A DNA stretch of 35,140 nt from an uncultured Eubacteriales bacterium (GTDB lineage: Bacteria; Bacillota; Clostridia; Saccharofermentanales; Fastidiosipilaceae), in NCBI GenBank assembly GCA_902373515.1, contig CABKML010000017.1, forward strand, positions 1 through 35,140, given 5' to 3'. A program made the position numbers and the translations under genes. Below, piece by piece: positions 25,391-34,747 of the stretch; positions within the stretch are counted from its first letter, which is position 1; each line of letters opens with the position of its first letter. The notes under the pieces are model-generated. The model searched no databases, had not been told where the DNA came from, and saw only the letters and a program-made list of their open reading frames with translations.

Positions 25391-26882
25391 CAGATGCCAG
25401 CAAAGGATAAAGTCCGAAACTGATAAGCAGTACAATTAAAATAATTAACAACAAACCATATTTTAGCAGATATTTACTGCTGCTGTAAGGGCTGCTTGCC
25501 GCTACAGCTACGCAAGGCATGGCCGACGGTGCGGCAAAGGCATAAGCTGACAGCATCCCGATAAATATAACCAACAACGGTAAATTGACATTTTGCATTA
25601 AAGGTGCAAGTGAAAGGACCGTCCCGGTAACTAAAGTCGCTGTTACCATATTACTGCTGAAATTAGTTTGAATACCGGCCCACAAACAAAAAATAAAGAC
25701 CGGTAAAATAGAGCTGTGCAAAGGCAAATTGTTTTTTAACATAGCAGCTAATGTCGTATTAAATTCCAATTCCGGAAGTGTTAAAATTGTACCCAAAGCT
25801 AAAGTAGATGCACACATAAGTAAACTTGCCCAGTTAACGCCTTTAGTAAAAGCTTCTGTAATACTCAGAATCGGTTTATCCTCTATTTTAATACAAGATA
25901 AAAGCATAACTCCTGCTAACGGTGGCAAACTCAAGCCGGAATTTCGGAAATAATGAATGATCACCTTCAATAAATTTTGCTGGCAATCAGGTGCTATAAA
26001 CTTAATTAACAGATCAGGCAAAATCCAGGCAGCAATCACAGAAACAGTTACTATTAGTATAATTTTTTCCTTTTTTGCTAACTGTCGCTTCATATTCAGT
26101 CGGCTCAGTTCGATTTTATATTTATTCAAATTATCGGAGCTTATAAGAGTTAAATCCGGTCGCATTACAAATCTGAAAATCAATATTACCAATAATGCGC
26201 TCAGGCAACCTGTGGGAACTGCCAACATGGAATAAGTCAGATGACTTATGGATAAATTAAGCATATCCTGTGCCAAACCCAGTGCAATAACAGGAAAAAC
26301 GTGGGAGACAGTTGTCATACCGCTACTGATACCGCACATAAAAACTGTGCCCATCATCAACATATTAGCTAATTTATGTTTAGGCGGTATATGTAAGATT
26401 ACGAATAATTCTTCCAAAATAGCCAAGTAAACGAAAAATAAAACAGTGGGCGAAACGACCGAACCGATGAATAATATCGAAGCAAAATAAGTACAGACAA
26501 AATACCATTTACCGGCGGAAGCTAATTTACTGTTAATAAATGTATAAGCGATTCGACGCAATAATCCGGCTTGGGCCGCCGCATAAGTTAAACTGAATGT
26601 AAACAACAAAAAAGCAAATATCTGATTGCCGAAAGCAGCCTGCAAAATTCGATTGAATGATACCTCAGGTAACAGACTGAAAGCAAACAATAATAACAAT
26701 GAAGGCCAGTCTATTGCGACAAACAGCCACAAAAGCAAAACAGCCGCAAATTGATAAATAACTTGTGAAGCAGATCGGTTAAAGGCAGCAATCAAGGGTA
26801 AATAACGGCTCGTCAATACTAAAACAAAACATAAAACTGTTAAAATCACCCGAAAAATTTTATTTGTCGGTAAGTCGGTCAT
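25383..26882 (-). CDS. SLC13/DASS-like anion transporter
   Basis: A 499-residue inner-membrane protein with about 12 hydrophobic helices and short loops, best matching the divalent anion:sodium symporter (SLC13/DASS) type. Supporting features are two similar halves, a Ser/Thr/Gly-rich region in GISSGMTTVSHVFP (about 185-198) and a second NFSSNMVTATLVTG (near 415-428) that recalls the SNT substrate motifs, followed by APSAMPCVAVA. The substrate could be a dicarboxylate, citrate or sulfate, and I cannot choose. ATG 26882 lies one base after the dnaE stop; the ribosome site GGAG falls within the dnaE 3' end. Its position between dnaE and pfkA is unusual. Confidence 0.75.
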   Translation of the reverse strand: MTDLPTNKIFRVILTVLCFVLVLTSRYLPLIAAFNRSASQVIYQFAAVLLLWLFVAIDWPSLLLLFAFSLLPEVSFNRILQAAFGNQIFAFLLFTFSLTYAAAQAGLLRRIAYTFINSKLASAGKWYFVCTYFASILFIGSVVSPTVLFFVYLAILEELFVILHIPPKHKLANMLMMGTVFMCGISSGMTTVSHVFPVIALGLAQDMLNLSISHLTYSMLAVPTGCLSALLVILIFRFVMRPDLTLISSDNLNKYKIELSRLNMKRQLAKKEKIILIVTVSVIAAWILPDLLIKFIAPDCQQNLLKVIIHYFRNSGLSLPPLAGVMLLSCIKIEDKPILSITEAFTKGVNWASLLMCASTLALGTILTLPELEFNTTLAAMLKNNLPLHSSILPVFIFCLWAGIQTNFSSNMVTATLVTGTVLSLAPLMQNVNLPLLVIFIGMLSAYAFAAPSAMPCVAVAASSPYSSSKYLLKYGLLLIILIVLLISFGLYPLLASVV

Positions 26883-26883
26883 T

Positions 26884-29800
26884 TTAATTCTTTATCTCCT
26901 TCTTTTTTATCAAACTGCGCAACGACAAATTTTTCAGGCCGACAATATCAATAATGTTTTCTAAAAGTTCTCCAACTAAATTAATTCCCTGACCGTCTTT
27001 ACTGCTGATTATATGTTTAACCGACTCATCATACAAATATACCGGGATCTTTCCGGGATAACGCTTGCATAATCTTGCTATTTTGACTAATTCACCCGCT
27101 TTATCAACAGGTAAATTTATAAATAAGGCAACTTGGTCAGAATCCGTTAGTGAAACATCATTATTTGCTGTAGAATGATACATTTGCATAAGCGCTGCCG
27201 GTGTATACGCTTCACAATTCTGCAAAATAAGGGAAGGCTTAAAATCATTTTTGCCGCTTATTTTTCCGCTGAAAAGATATACTTCATTTTCTTTAATCAA
27301 ATTATGTAATTTTTGCCAAGTCTTGGCAAAACACAGAACATCATAATCGCCGTAATAATCTTCTACCTGCAAAATAGCCCAATCTGCCTGCTGTTTACCG
27401 GAACGACGTTTAATTTTATTTATCCAACCGTACATGAGTAATTGTTTACCGGCTATCGTATCATTTTCCGTCGTTAAAACATAACTTGAGGTACATAAGG
27501 GGGACTTTATTAATTCCGGATACTTGTCTAAAGGATGACCTTGAAAATAGACATAAGCATATTCTTTTTCATAATTCAATTCTTCCGTAAATGTAAATGC
27601 TTTATCAGTCGGGAATTTAATTGCATTCTCCTGCTGATAATCCGAATTATCAGACAAATTAAATAAAGATACCTGTTGCTCGGCGAATTTATCTTTGCTC
27701 GTGTTGAGTGTTGGCAAAAATTCAGCTACATACATAATTTTTTGCAAACGATTACCCGGAAGGAAATCCAATGCTCCGGCATAAATCAATGACTCAATCT
27801 TATTGCGATTGATATTTTCAGCCTGTAAATTACGCAAAGTATCGGGCAAATTAACGAATTTACAGCGTTTTCTCAGCTTTACTATATCTTCAGCCGCCGA
27901 CATACCGACATTTTTAATTGCCGCCAACGCAAAACGAATTGTCCGTTTTTCGGAATCAGCTTGGAACTTCGCAGCCGAAAGTTGTAAATCCGGTGCCGAT
28001 ACTTTTATTCCTTCTGTCCGGCATACAGCTATATAACGGGCTAATTGTCCCGGAGTATTAATATAACTGTTAAGCAACGCCGTCATAAATTCACAAGGAT
28101 AATAATGCTTCAGCCAGGCCGTTTGATATGCTAATACAGCGTAACCGGCAGCATGAGCCTTATTAAAAGCATATCCGGCAAAAGATAAAATATAAGTATA
28201 AATTTTTCTGGCTATTTCTTCCGGTACCCCGTTATTAATGGCGCCCGGAACAGCGGCAGCATCACTATCTTCCAATTTACCGCCGTAAATAAATAACTTT
28301 TCATAACGTTGTAAAAGTTCCGGTTTTTTCTTAGCCATTGCCCGCCGAATAATATCGGACTGTCCCAAAGAAAAGCCTGCTAAATCACGCACTATTTGCA
28401 TTACCTGTTCTTGGTAAACTATAGCTCCGTAAGTTAAACTCAAGCTCTTTTTCAACAAAGGATGTAAATATTTAATTTGGCTCGAATCATGTCTGGCCTT
28501 AACATAGTCAGGTATTTGCTGCATCGGACCCGGACGGTACAGAGAAATACCGGCGATAATATCCTCCAGCTTCTCCGGTTTAAGCGTTTGCATAAAAGCA
28601 GTCATACCGGAACTTTCCAATTGAAAAACACCGGCCGTTTTGCCTGAACTTAAATCTTCATATATTGCCGGATCAGCGTATCCCAACTTAGAAAAATTAA
28701 TTTCCGTGCCTGTCTTTTCCTCAGCCTTCCTACAAGCTTCGGCAATTACAGTTAAAGTTCTTAATCCTAAAAAATCAAACTTCAGCAAACCGACATCTTC
28801 AATTAAATCCTTGTTGTATTGAACTACCGCTGTTCCGTCGTTTTGCGTTAAAGGTGCAATATCGGCAATTCTTTTTCCGCAAATTATAACGCCTGCAGCA
28901 TGAGTGCTGGTATGTCTAGGCAATCCTTCCAATTTTAGGGCAATATCATAAGCTCGTTTGAAATCGGCTTTCTGCTCGTATAACATTTTTAATTCTCTAC
29001 TTGCGCTCAAAGCTTCTTTAAGAGTTATATTCAAACGATTGGGTATCAATTTTAAGTACGTATCAGCTTCTTTCGGAGTTTTCCCGAAAACACGTAAAAT
29101 ATCTTTCAGACAAGCTTTAGCGGCTAAAGTTCCGAAAGCTATAACTTGACAAACGTGATCCTTGCCGTATTTATTTGTTACGTAATCAATTACTTCCTGT
29201 CTTCTTTCATAGCAGAAATCAATATCAAAATCCGGCATACTGACACGCTCGGGATTTAGGAAACGTTCAAACAGCAAGTTGTATTCCAAAGGATCAATAT
29301 CAGTAATGTTCAGAGCATAGGCTACCAAAGACGCTGCGCCCGATCCTCTACCGGGGCCTACAGGAATTCCTCGACTTTTAGCATAATTAACAAAGTCCTG
29401 CACGATGAGATAATAATCGGTATAACCCATAGAATTAATCACACCAAGTTCCATATTTAATCTTTCCAGATAATCAGACTTGGAATGTGCCGGTGAAGAA
29501 TAGTGCTGCAATCTTCTATTTAAACCTTTGATCGCCAATTCCTGTAAATATGTAGTTGAAGTAAAAGCTGCAGGCGGTTGAAATTCAGGTAAATATAATT
29601 TGCCGAAAGTTAATTTAAGAGCCTGACAGCGCTTGGCTATAAGCAAAGTATTTTCAATTGCTTCAGGACAGTCACGATAAAGTTCGATCATTTTTTCCGG
29701 CGAGCGCAAATAAAAATCATTCGCCGGTAAACGAAAGCGGGCCGGATCATCTGCCAAACTGTTTGTTTGTAAACAAAGCAGAATATCTTCCGCTTCCCGA

Positions 29801-30402
29801 TCCTCCGGTAATAGATAATGAGCGTCACAAGTCGCTACCAACCCCAAGTTTAATTCTTGCGCCAATTTAATTAACTGTTGCCGACAAAGATTAAATCCCG
29901 GCACGTTATTGGCCGGCAATTCAATAAAAAAGTTATTTTCTCCGAACAAATTTTTATATTTAACGGCAATTTCCTGTGCAACTTTATAGTCATTGCGTAA
30001 GATTGCCTGCGGTATTTCGCCTTGGCAGCAGGCGGACAAGGCTATCAGCCCTTTGTGATACTGTTGCAACAGTTCATGGTTAACTTGCGGCTTGGAGGCA
30101 AAATCCAGACAGGCATGCGAAACTAAAAGATTTAAATTATGCAATCCCTCGTTATTTTCGGCCAACAGAACTAAATGATAAAGTTCATCGACAGTTAATT
30201 CTACGCCGATAATAGCCTGTAAACCGGCAGCTTGCATTTTCTGATAAAATTCAACAGCTCCGAACATATTGTTATGATCGGTCACGGCGCAGGCGGACAT
30301 ACCCGCTTTTTTCAAATAATCAGGCAGTTGGGTCAACCTGATTGTTCCGTCTAAAAGCGAGTATTCACTGTGAACATGTAAATGTACAAATTTCTCCGCC
30401 AA
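26884..30402 (-). CDS. dnaE: DNA polymerase III alpha subunit (DnaE)
   Basis: Family C replicative polymerase of 1172 residues, DnaE type rather than PolC. The N-terminal PHP domain (HLHVHSEYSLLDG, VTDHNNMFG, CDAHYL) keeps the metal-binding His and Asp residues, so proofreading by PHP is possible; the usual DHG reads DHN. The palm has PDFDIDF (about 389-395) and FDFLGLRTL (about 540) with the catalytic Asp residues, then the FNKAHAAGYA finger motif, a helix-hairpin-helix region, and a C-terminal OB fold (LLMYGWINKIKRRSGK). The start is TTG 30402 with GAGG eight bases upstream; it gives the normal N-terminus. It lies 12 bases after pgm and is nearly fused to the transporter gene. In Firmicutes this subunit often works beside PolC, which is not in the window. 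Confidence 0.96.
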   Translation of the reverse strand: MAEKFVHLHVHSEYSLLDGTIRLTQLPDYLKKAGMSACAVTDHNNMFGAVEFYQKMQAAGLQAIIGVELTVDELYHLVLLAENNEGLHNLNLLVSHACLDFASKPQVNHELLQQYHKGLIALSACCQGEIPQAILRNDYKVAQEIAVKYKNLFGENNFFIELPANNVPGFNLCRQQLIKLAQELNLGLVATCDAHYLLPEDREAEDILLCLQTNSLADDPARFRLPANDFYLRSPEKMIELYRDCPEAIENTLLIAKRCQALKLTFGKLYLPEFQPPAAFTSTTYLQELAIKGLNRRLQHYSSPAHSKSDYLERLNMELGVINSMGYTDYYLIVQDFVNYAKSRGIPVGPGRGSGAASLVAYALNITDIDPLEYNLLFERFLNPERVSMPDFDIDFCYERRQEVIDYVTNKYGKDHVCQVIAFGTLAAKACLKDILRVFGKTPKEADTYLKLIPNRLNITLKEALSASRELKMLYEQKADFKRAYDIALKLEGLPRHTSTHAAGVIICGKRIADIAPLTQNDGTAVVQYNKDLIEDVGLLKFDFLGLRTLTVIAEACRKAEEKTGTEINFSKLGYADPAIYEDLSSGKTAGVFQLESSGMTAFMQTLKPEKLEDIIAGISLYRPGPMQQIPDYVKARHDSSQIKYLHPLLKKSLSLTYGAIVYQEQVMQIVRDLAGFSLGQSDIIRRAMAKKKPELLQRYEKLFIYGGKLEDSDAAAVPGAINNGVPEEIARKIYTYILSFAGYAFNKAHAAGYAVLAYQTAWLKHYYPCEFMTALLNSYINTPGQLARYIAVCRTEGIKVSAPDLQLSAAKFQADSEKRTIRFALAAIKNVGMSAAEDIVKLRKRCKFVNLPDTLRNLQAENINRNKIESLIYAGALDFLPGNRLQKIMYVAEFLPTLNTSKDKFAEQQVSLFNLSDNSDYQQENAIKFPTDKAFTFTEELNYEKEYAYVYFQGHPLDKYPELIKSPLCTSSYVLTTENDTIAGKQLLMYGWINKIKRRSGKQQADWAILQVEDYYGDYDVLCFAKTWQKLHNLIKENEVYLFSGKISGKNDFKPSLILQNCEAYTPAALMQMYHSTANNDVSLTDSDQVALFINLPVDKAGELVKIARLCKRYPGKIPVYLYDESVKHIISSKDGQGINLVGELLENIIDIVGLKNLSLRSLIKKKEIKN

Positions 30403-30414
30403 ACTGTTTTCCTC

Positions 30415-32175
30415 TTACATTATGCCGTCTAAGGTTTTATGCATAACTTCAGCCATTAATTCAGCTTTGGCACGTGAATCGCTTTCAGACTCGGCATAAG
30501 CTGCACAATAAACTTTTAATTTAGGTTCGGTACCTGAAGGACGGATAGCGACAAAATCGGTATTATTAGCGAACTTAAAACGCAACACATCCGATTTAAC
30601 CGGCATATCCAGCGCTTTAACTTCTCCGGTAAGACAATTTTTAACTGTACCGCTAAGATAATCTTCCACCGCTACAATCTGCAAATCAGGGAATTTCAAC
30701 TTTGTTTCATCGGCACGTAAAGCTGCCATCGCCCCGGCAATTTGTTTTTGCCCTTGAATACCTTCACGTACCAATGAAAATACTTTCTCGGTTCCATAGC
30801 CGTATTTTCGGAATAAATCCTGCAGAAGGTCATTGACGGTTTTATGGGAATCTGCAGCTTTAGCAGCCATTTCGCTGATTAACATGCAGGCGACAACGGC
30901 ATCTTTATCTCTTACTTCCGTTTCAGCTAAGAAACCGAAACTTTCCTCAAAACCGAAAACAAAATGAGCCAATCCGGTCTCATGATATTGCTTAATTTTT
31001 TCTCCTATATACTTAAAACCTGTAAGAGTCAAAAAGCATTTCACGCCATATGAAGCTGCTATTTTTTCAGCTAAAGCGGTAGAAACAATAGTGGTTACGA
31101 CAAAAGAATCCGGTGCCAGACTTTTAGTTGCAACTTTAGCCGACAAGATATATTCCATCAACAGCAAACCGATCTGATTACCGCTTAAAATCTGATAAGT
31201 GCCGTCAGTTTTCTTCACTAAAAGACCGGTGCGATCGCTGTCGGGATCTGTAGCTATAACCAAATCGGCATCAACTTTATTGGCCAACTTAATGGCTCTT
31301 ACCCAAGCACACGCTTCTTCGGGATTGGGATAAGGAATAGAAGCAAAATCACCATCCGGTTTTTCTTCTTCGGGTACGGTAATGACATTTTCAAAACCGA
31401 TAGCTTTAAGAATGCGATTAACAGGTTTATTACCGCAACCGCATAAAGGCGTATAAACTATTTTCAAATCTTTGTGCCGTTTGACAACATCCTTATCAAT
31501 TTGTACCTGCAGGAGCATGTTTTGGAAAGCTGTATCAAGTTCCCGGCCCACATAAGTCAATAAGCCCTGTGCAACAGCCGTTGTTTCATCCAACCACTGC
31601 AAAGTTCTGACATCTTCAATCCCCGCCATTTCACGCATAATAACGTCGGCCGCTTCCGGAGGCATCTGTCCCCCGTCTTCCCCATAAGCTTTATAGCCGT
31701 TGTATTTAGCCGGGTTATGGCTGGCGGTAATCATAACACCGCCGATACAATTGTAATATCGTACTGCAAAAGAAAGCATCGGTGTCGGCCGCAATTCATC
31801 AACCAGACGTACCGGTATACCGTGCTTGGCAAAAACCAAAGCTGACTTTTTGGCAAAATCCAAAGAATTATGTCTGGAATCATAAGAAATTACCAAGCCT
31901 CTTTGTTTCTGTTCGGCTGACAAACTGTCAATATAACGGGCAAAAGCCTCACTTGCCAAACTGACTGTATAAATATTCATACGATTGGTTCCGGCGCCCA
32001 TGATTCCGCGTAAACCTGCAGTACCGAATTCCAAATATTTATAGAAACGCTCTTCTATTTCCGCAGCATCCCCGGCAATTTTTTTCAATTCATTGCGGGT
32101 ATCGCAGTCAAAAAAGTCATCAGTCGACCATAATTTATACAGTTCCTGACTGTCAGGTTTACATTTCTCTCCCAT
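30415..32175 (-). CDS. Phosphoglucomutase/phosphomannomutase family protein (PgcA-like)
   Basis: Interconverts hexose-1- and hexose-6-phosphates, most likely glucose-1-P and glucose-6-P, for glycogen, cell-wall or surface polysaccharide synthesis. The 586-residue protein has all four family loops: the phospho-serine ITASHNP (S152), the metal loop ATDPDSDRTG (about 308-314), the sugar-binding loop FGFEESFG, and the phosphate-binding loop RPSGTEPKLKVY near the C-terminus. The length and the FGTAGLRG N-terminal motif fit the alpha-phosphoglucomutase branch seen in Firmicutes (PgcA). ATG 32175 has GGAGG seven bases upstream. It heads the run that continues through dnaE to the NagB-like gene and has its own extended -10 promoter. 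Confidence 0.92.
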   Translation of the reverse strand: MGEKCKPDSQELYKLWSTDDFFDCDTRNELKKIAGDAAEIEERFYKYLEFGTAGLRGIMGAGTNRMNIYTVSLASEAFARYIDSLSAEQKQRGLVISYDSRHNSLDFAKKSALVFAKHGIPVRLVDELRPTPMLSFAVRYYNCIGGVMITASHNPAKYNGYKAYGEDGGQMPPEAADVIMREMAGIEDVRTLQWLDETTAVAQGLLTYVGRELDTAFQNMLLQVQIDKDVVKRHKDLKIVYTPLCGCGNKPVNRILKAIGFENVITVPEEEKPDGDFASIPYPNPEEACAWVRAIKLANKVDADLVIATDPDSDRTGLLVKKTDGTYQILSGNQIGLLLMEYILSAKVATKSLAPDSFVVTTIVSTALAEKIAASYGVKCFLTLTGFKYIGEKIKQYHETGLAHFVFGFEESFGFLAETEVRDKDAVVACMLISEMAAKAADSHKTVNDLLQDLFRKYGYGTEKVFSLVREGIQGQKQIAGAMAALRADETKLKFPDLQIVAVEDYLSGTVKNCLTGEVKALDMPVKSDVLRFKFANNTDFVAIRPSGTEPKLKVYCAAYAESESDSRAKAELMAEVMHKTLDGIM

Positions 32176-32218
32176 AATTGCGCCTCCATTACACGCTGTA
32201 AGTAAATAAACAAGTTAC

Positions 32219-32227
32219 ATTATAACA
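32219..32227 (-). promoter_or_regulatory. Probable extended -10 promoter of pgm operon
   Basis: On the minus strand TGTTATAAT: a perfect TATAAT (32219-32224) with TG one base upstream (32226-32227), about 43 bases before the phosphoglucomutase start. The best -35 match is TTGATG at 19 bases inside the end of uvrB. Confidence 0.55.
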
Positions 32228-32232
32228 TTAAT

Positions 32233-34392
32233 CTAGAAAGCAACATCAAGCAAAGTATTCAAATCACGCAATTTTGCCGCCGTTTCAAAATCCAACTCCT
32301 TCACGGCAGCTTGCATACTTGATTGTAATTGCGCTTTAATATCGCTTTTTTCGGCATCAGTTGCAGATTGATAAACTTTAATAAGCTCAGCATAATGTTC
32401 TTTAATTTCAGCTTTAGACATAAAATTATTCGCATTTTCTGCAGCAATTTCTGTAAACGACTCTGCAGGCTCGGATTTTTTCTTGGATTTTTTTCGTTTA
32501 TCCACCTGATATTTCCGTTCTTCCTCCCGCATAGCCAACTTGGTATTTAATAATTCCCGAATATCCTTTTTCACGGTCTGCGGAACTATATGATGTTTTT
32601 CATTGTACTCCGTTTGTATTTTACGGCGTCTATTAGTCTCACTTATAGCTTCCAACATCGCCGGTGAAACAGTATCGGCAAACATTATCACGTGACCGTT
32701 ACTGTTACGGGAAGCTCTACCGATAATTTGAATTAATGAAGTTGTAGAACGCGCCAACCCCTGCTTATCGGCATCAAAAATACAAATCAGCGAAACTTCA
32801 GGCAAATCAATCCCTTCGCGCAAAAGATTAATACCGACAAGTACATCATATTTCCCCAAACGCAAATCCCGTAATATTTCACTTCTCGTCTGATTCGGTA
32901 CATCGGCGTGAATATAAGCCGATTTTATACCGTTTTTTTGCAAATGTTCACTGATTTCTTCCGCTAATTTTTTGGTAGTTGTCAAAAGAAGTGAACGTTC
33001 ATCCCGGCGGATACGCAAATTAACCTGTTCCAAAGCGTACGCTATCTGGTCTTCCTGTTTGTGTATTTCTATTTCCGGATCAAGTAAACCGGTAGGACGT
33101 ATAATTTGTTCCGCCTGACAAAGAGAAACTTGGCGTTCATACGGCCCCAATGTCGCCGAAACAAATAAAGCCTGCGGTATTTTGGCGATAAATTCCTCAA
33201 ATTTCAAAGGTCGGTTATCGAAACAGGAAGGTAATCTAAAACCGTAATCAACCAAAGATTGTTTGCGTGAGCGATCACCTAAATACATTGCACCGATTTG
33301 CGGGATTGTCATATGGGACTCATCTACCATCAACAGAAAATCATCAGGGAAAAAGTCAATTATTGTATACGGTGCTGAAGCGGGGGCACGATGACTCAAA
33401 TGCCGCGAATAATTTTCAATTCCCTTGCAAAAACCGGTTTCCTGCATCATTGCCAAATCATAATTTGTTCTTTGTTCCAAACGATACGCTTCTACAACTT
33501 TTCCGGCTGCCTGCAATTCCTGCAACCGTTCCCGTAATTCGCTTCTGATATTATCCAGAGCAGAATTAATAGCTTCTTTGCGTACTAAATATCTGCTGGC
33601 AGGATTGATACTGACAAAAGAACGCTTGGCCATAGGTGTATTATTCAGCGCCTGCATTTCGTAAATGCTTTCAATTTCCGTATCAAAAAAATTAACTCTA
33701 ATATAAATGTTTTCTGATTCTATCGGAAAAATATCCAAAACGTCGCCATGCAGACGAAATTTGCCCCTTTGAAAGTCGAAATCATTTCTTTCGTACTGTA
33801 TACTGACCAATTTAGCAATAACATCTTTAATACTTTTTTGCTGCCCGACCCGTAATGATAATGTCAGATTAATATAATCAAGAGGCGAAATTAAACCGTA
33901 TATACAGGAAACGGTAGCTACAATAATAACATCCCGCCGTTCCAGAACACTGCTGATTGCCAAGTGACTTAAACGATCAATTTCTTCATTTATGGATGCA
34001 TCTTTTTCAATGTAAGTGTCAGTTTGGGCCACATAAGATTCAGGCTGGTAATAGTCATAATACGAAACGTAATATTCCACTGCATTGGTAGGAAACATCG
34101 CTTTAAATTCGGCGCATAATTGGGCAGCCAAAGTTTTAGTATGAGCAATAACTAAAGTCGGGCGTTGCACATTGGCTATAACATTAGCCATGGTAAAAGT
34201 TTTACCGGATCCTGTAACACCTAACAGACTTTGAAAACGATTACCGGCTTTAATCGAAGCCGTTAAAGCGGCGATAGCTTCAGGTTGATCTCCTGTCGGG
34301 GCAAACTTACTCTGTAAACGAAAAGGCTGAGAATTCATGCGATTTCGCGCGTGTAAATCACTCAAACTTCGTTGCGTCAATTGATCTTCCAA
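32233..34392 (-). CDS. uvrB: Excinuclease ABC subunit B (UvrB)
   Basis: Central helicase-like subunit of nucleotide-excision repair, which verifies damage after UvrA loading and holds UvrC. It has Walker A GVTGSGKT (58-65), the beta-hairpin segment YYDYYQPESYV (about 108-118) that probes damaged DNA, the DESHM box, the helicase motif GRASRN near 555, and the C-terminal UVR motif ELDFETAAKLRDL that binds UvrC. The start is TTG 34392: GAGGG lies six bases upstream. The first ATG, at 34338, matches the family start better (MNSQPFRLQSKF) but has no ribosome site, so the protein may carry 18 extra residues. The gene starts 26 bases after the tRNA-Trp terminator. Confidence 0.95.
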   Translation of the reverse strand: MEDQLTQRSLSDLHARNRMNSQPFRLQSKFAPTGDQPEAIAALTASIKAGNRFQSLLGVTGSGKTFTMANVIANVQRPTLVIAHTKTLAAQLCAEFKAMFPTNAVEYYVSYYDYYQPESYVAQTDTYIEKDASINEEIDRLSHLAISSVLERRDVIIVATVSCIYGLISPLDYINLTLSLRVGQQKSIKDVIAKLVSIQYERNDFDFQRGKFRLHGDVLDIFPIESENIYIRVNFFDTEIESIYEMQALNNTPMAKRSFVSINPASRYLVRKEAINSALDNIRSELRERLQELQAAGKVVEAYRLEQRTNYDLAMMQETGFCKGIENYSRHLSHRAPASAPYTIIDFFPDDFLLMVDESHMTIPQIGAMYLGDRSRKQSLVDYGFRLPSCFDNRPLKFEEFIAKIPQALFVSATLGPYERQVSLCQAEQIIRPTGLLDPEIEIHKQEDQIAYALEQVNLRIRRDERSLLLTTTKKLAEEISEHLQKNGIKSAYIHADVPNQTRSEILRDLRLGKYDVLVGINLLREGIDLPEVSLICIFDADKQGLARSTTSLIQIIGRASRNSNGHVIMFADTVSPAMLEAISETNRRRKIQTEYNEKHHIVPQTVKKDIRELLNTKLAMREEERKYQVDKRKKSKKKSEPAESFTEIAAENANNFMSKAEIKEHYAELIKVYQSATDAEKSDIKAQLQSSMQAAVKELDFETAAKLRDLNTLLDVAF

Positions 34393-34418
34393 TTCAGCCC
34401 TCTTCCGGTTTCTATTAT

Positions 34419-34443
34419 AAAAAAAGCTTACTGAAAAGTAAGC
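34419..34443 (-). terminator. Intrinsic terminator of tRNA-Trp
   Basis: Arms GCTTACT/AGTAAGC (34426-34432 with 34437-34443) form a perfect 7-bp stem with a GAAA/TTTC loop, followed by seven T on the minus strand. The uvrB start codon lies 26 bases further on. Confidence 0.85.
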
Positions 34444-34450
34444 AATGAAA

Positions 34451-34522
34451 CAGGGGAGACAGGATTTGAACCCGCAACCGACGGTTTTGGAGACCGTTGC
34501 TCTACCGTTGAGCCACTCCCCT
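34451..34522 (-). tRNA. tRNA-Trp (anticodon CCA)
   Basis: A 72-base cloverleaf: acceptor AGGGGAG with CTCCCCT, discriminator G, D-stem GCTC/GAGC, anticodon stem ACGGT/ACCGT around CTCCAAA, giving anticodon CCA (tryptophan), and T-arm GCGGG-TTCAAAT-CCTGT. The 3' terminal CCA is not encoded. Confidence 0.96.
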
Positions 34523-34533
34523 ATAGCTATGTT

Positions 34534-34562
34534 AATATAGTGAAAATAATTTAATTTGTCAA
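34534..34562 (-). promoter_or_regulatory. Sigma-A-type promoter of tRNA-Trp
   Basis: On the minus strand TTGACA (34557-34562), a 17-base spacer and TATATT (34534-34539), 11 bases before the mature tRNA 5' end. Confidence 0.86.
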
Positions 34563-34669
34563 GTGGTCAACGGCAATTTGTGCTTGACATCAGTTCTGTA
34601 CAATTGCAGTCGGGTAAACGGGCAACACTTAACCGACGTATTAATTTATAAAGCTTCAAGCAGATAGAA

Positions 34670-34694
34670 CCCCCTTCATTTAGGATGAAGGGGG
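34670..34694. terminator. Strong hairpin after the XRE gene
   Basis: CCCCCTTCAT and ATGAAGGGGG pair perfectly over 10 bp around a 5-base loop. It lies 53 bases after the XRE gene stop. The following bases are TTCTATCT on the minus strand and AAATTATT on the plus strand, so the T-tract is poor. It may be a weak terminator or a transcript-stabilising 3' hairpin. Confidence 0.55.
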
Positions 34695-34747
34695 AAATTA
34701 TTGTCAGCAATTAGTCAATTCACAATAAAGATAATTCTTCAGCAGCT

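Larger units (their letters stand above)
34523..34747. other. Longest intergenic gap (225 bases)
   Basis: Between the XRE regulator and tRNA-Trp. It holds the tRNA-Trp promoter (34534-34562) and a strong hairpin (34670-34694). The 107 bases between them contain no frame with a ribosome site. They do form an imperfect 12-bp stem at 34609-34637, with a 5-base loop, one mismatch and two wobble pairs. No good plus-strand promoter was found. Confidence 0.6.
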
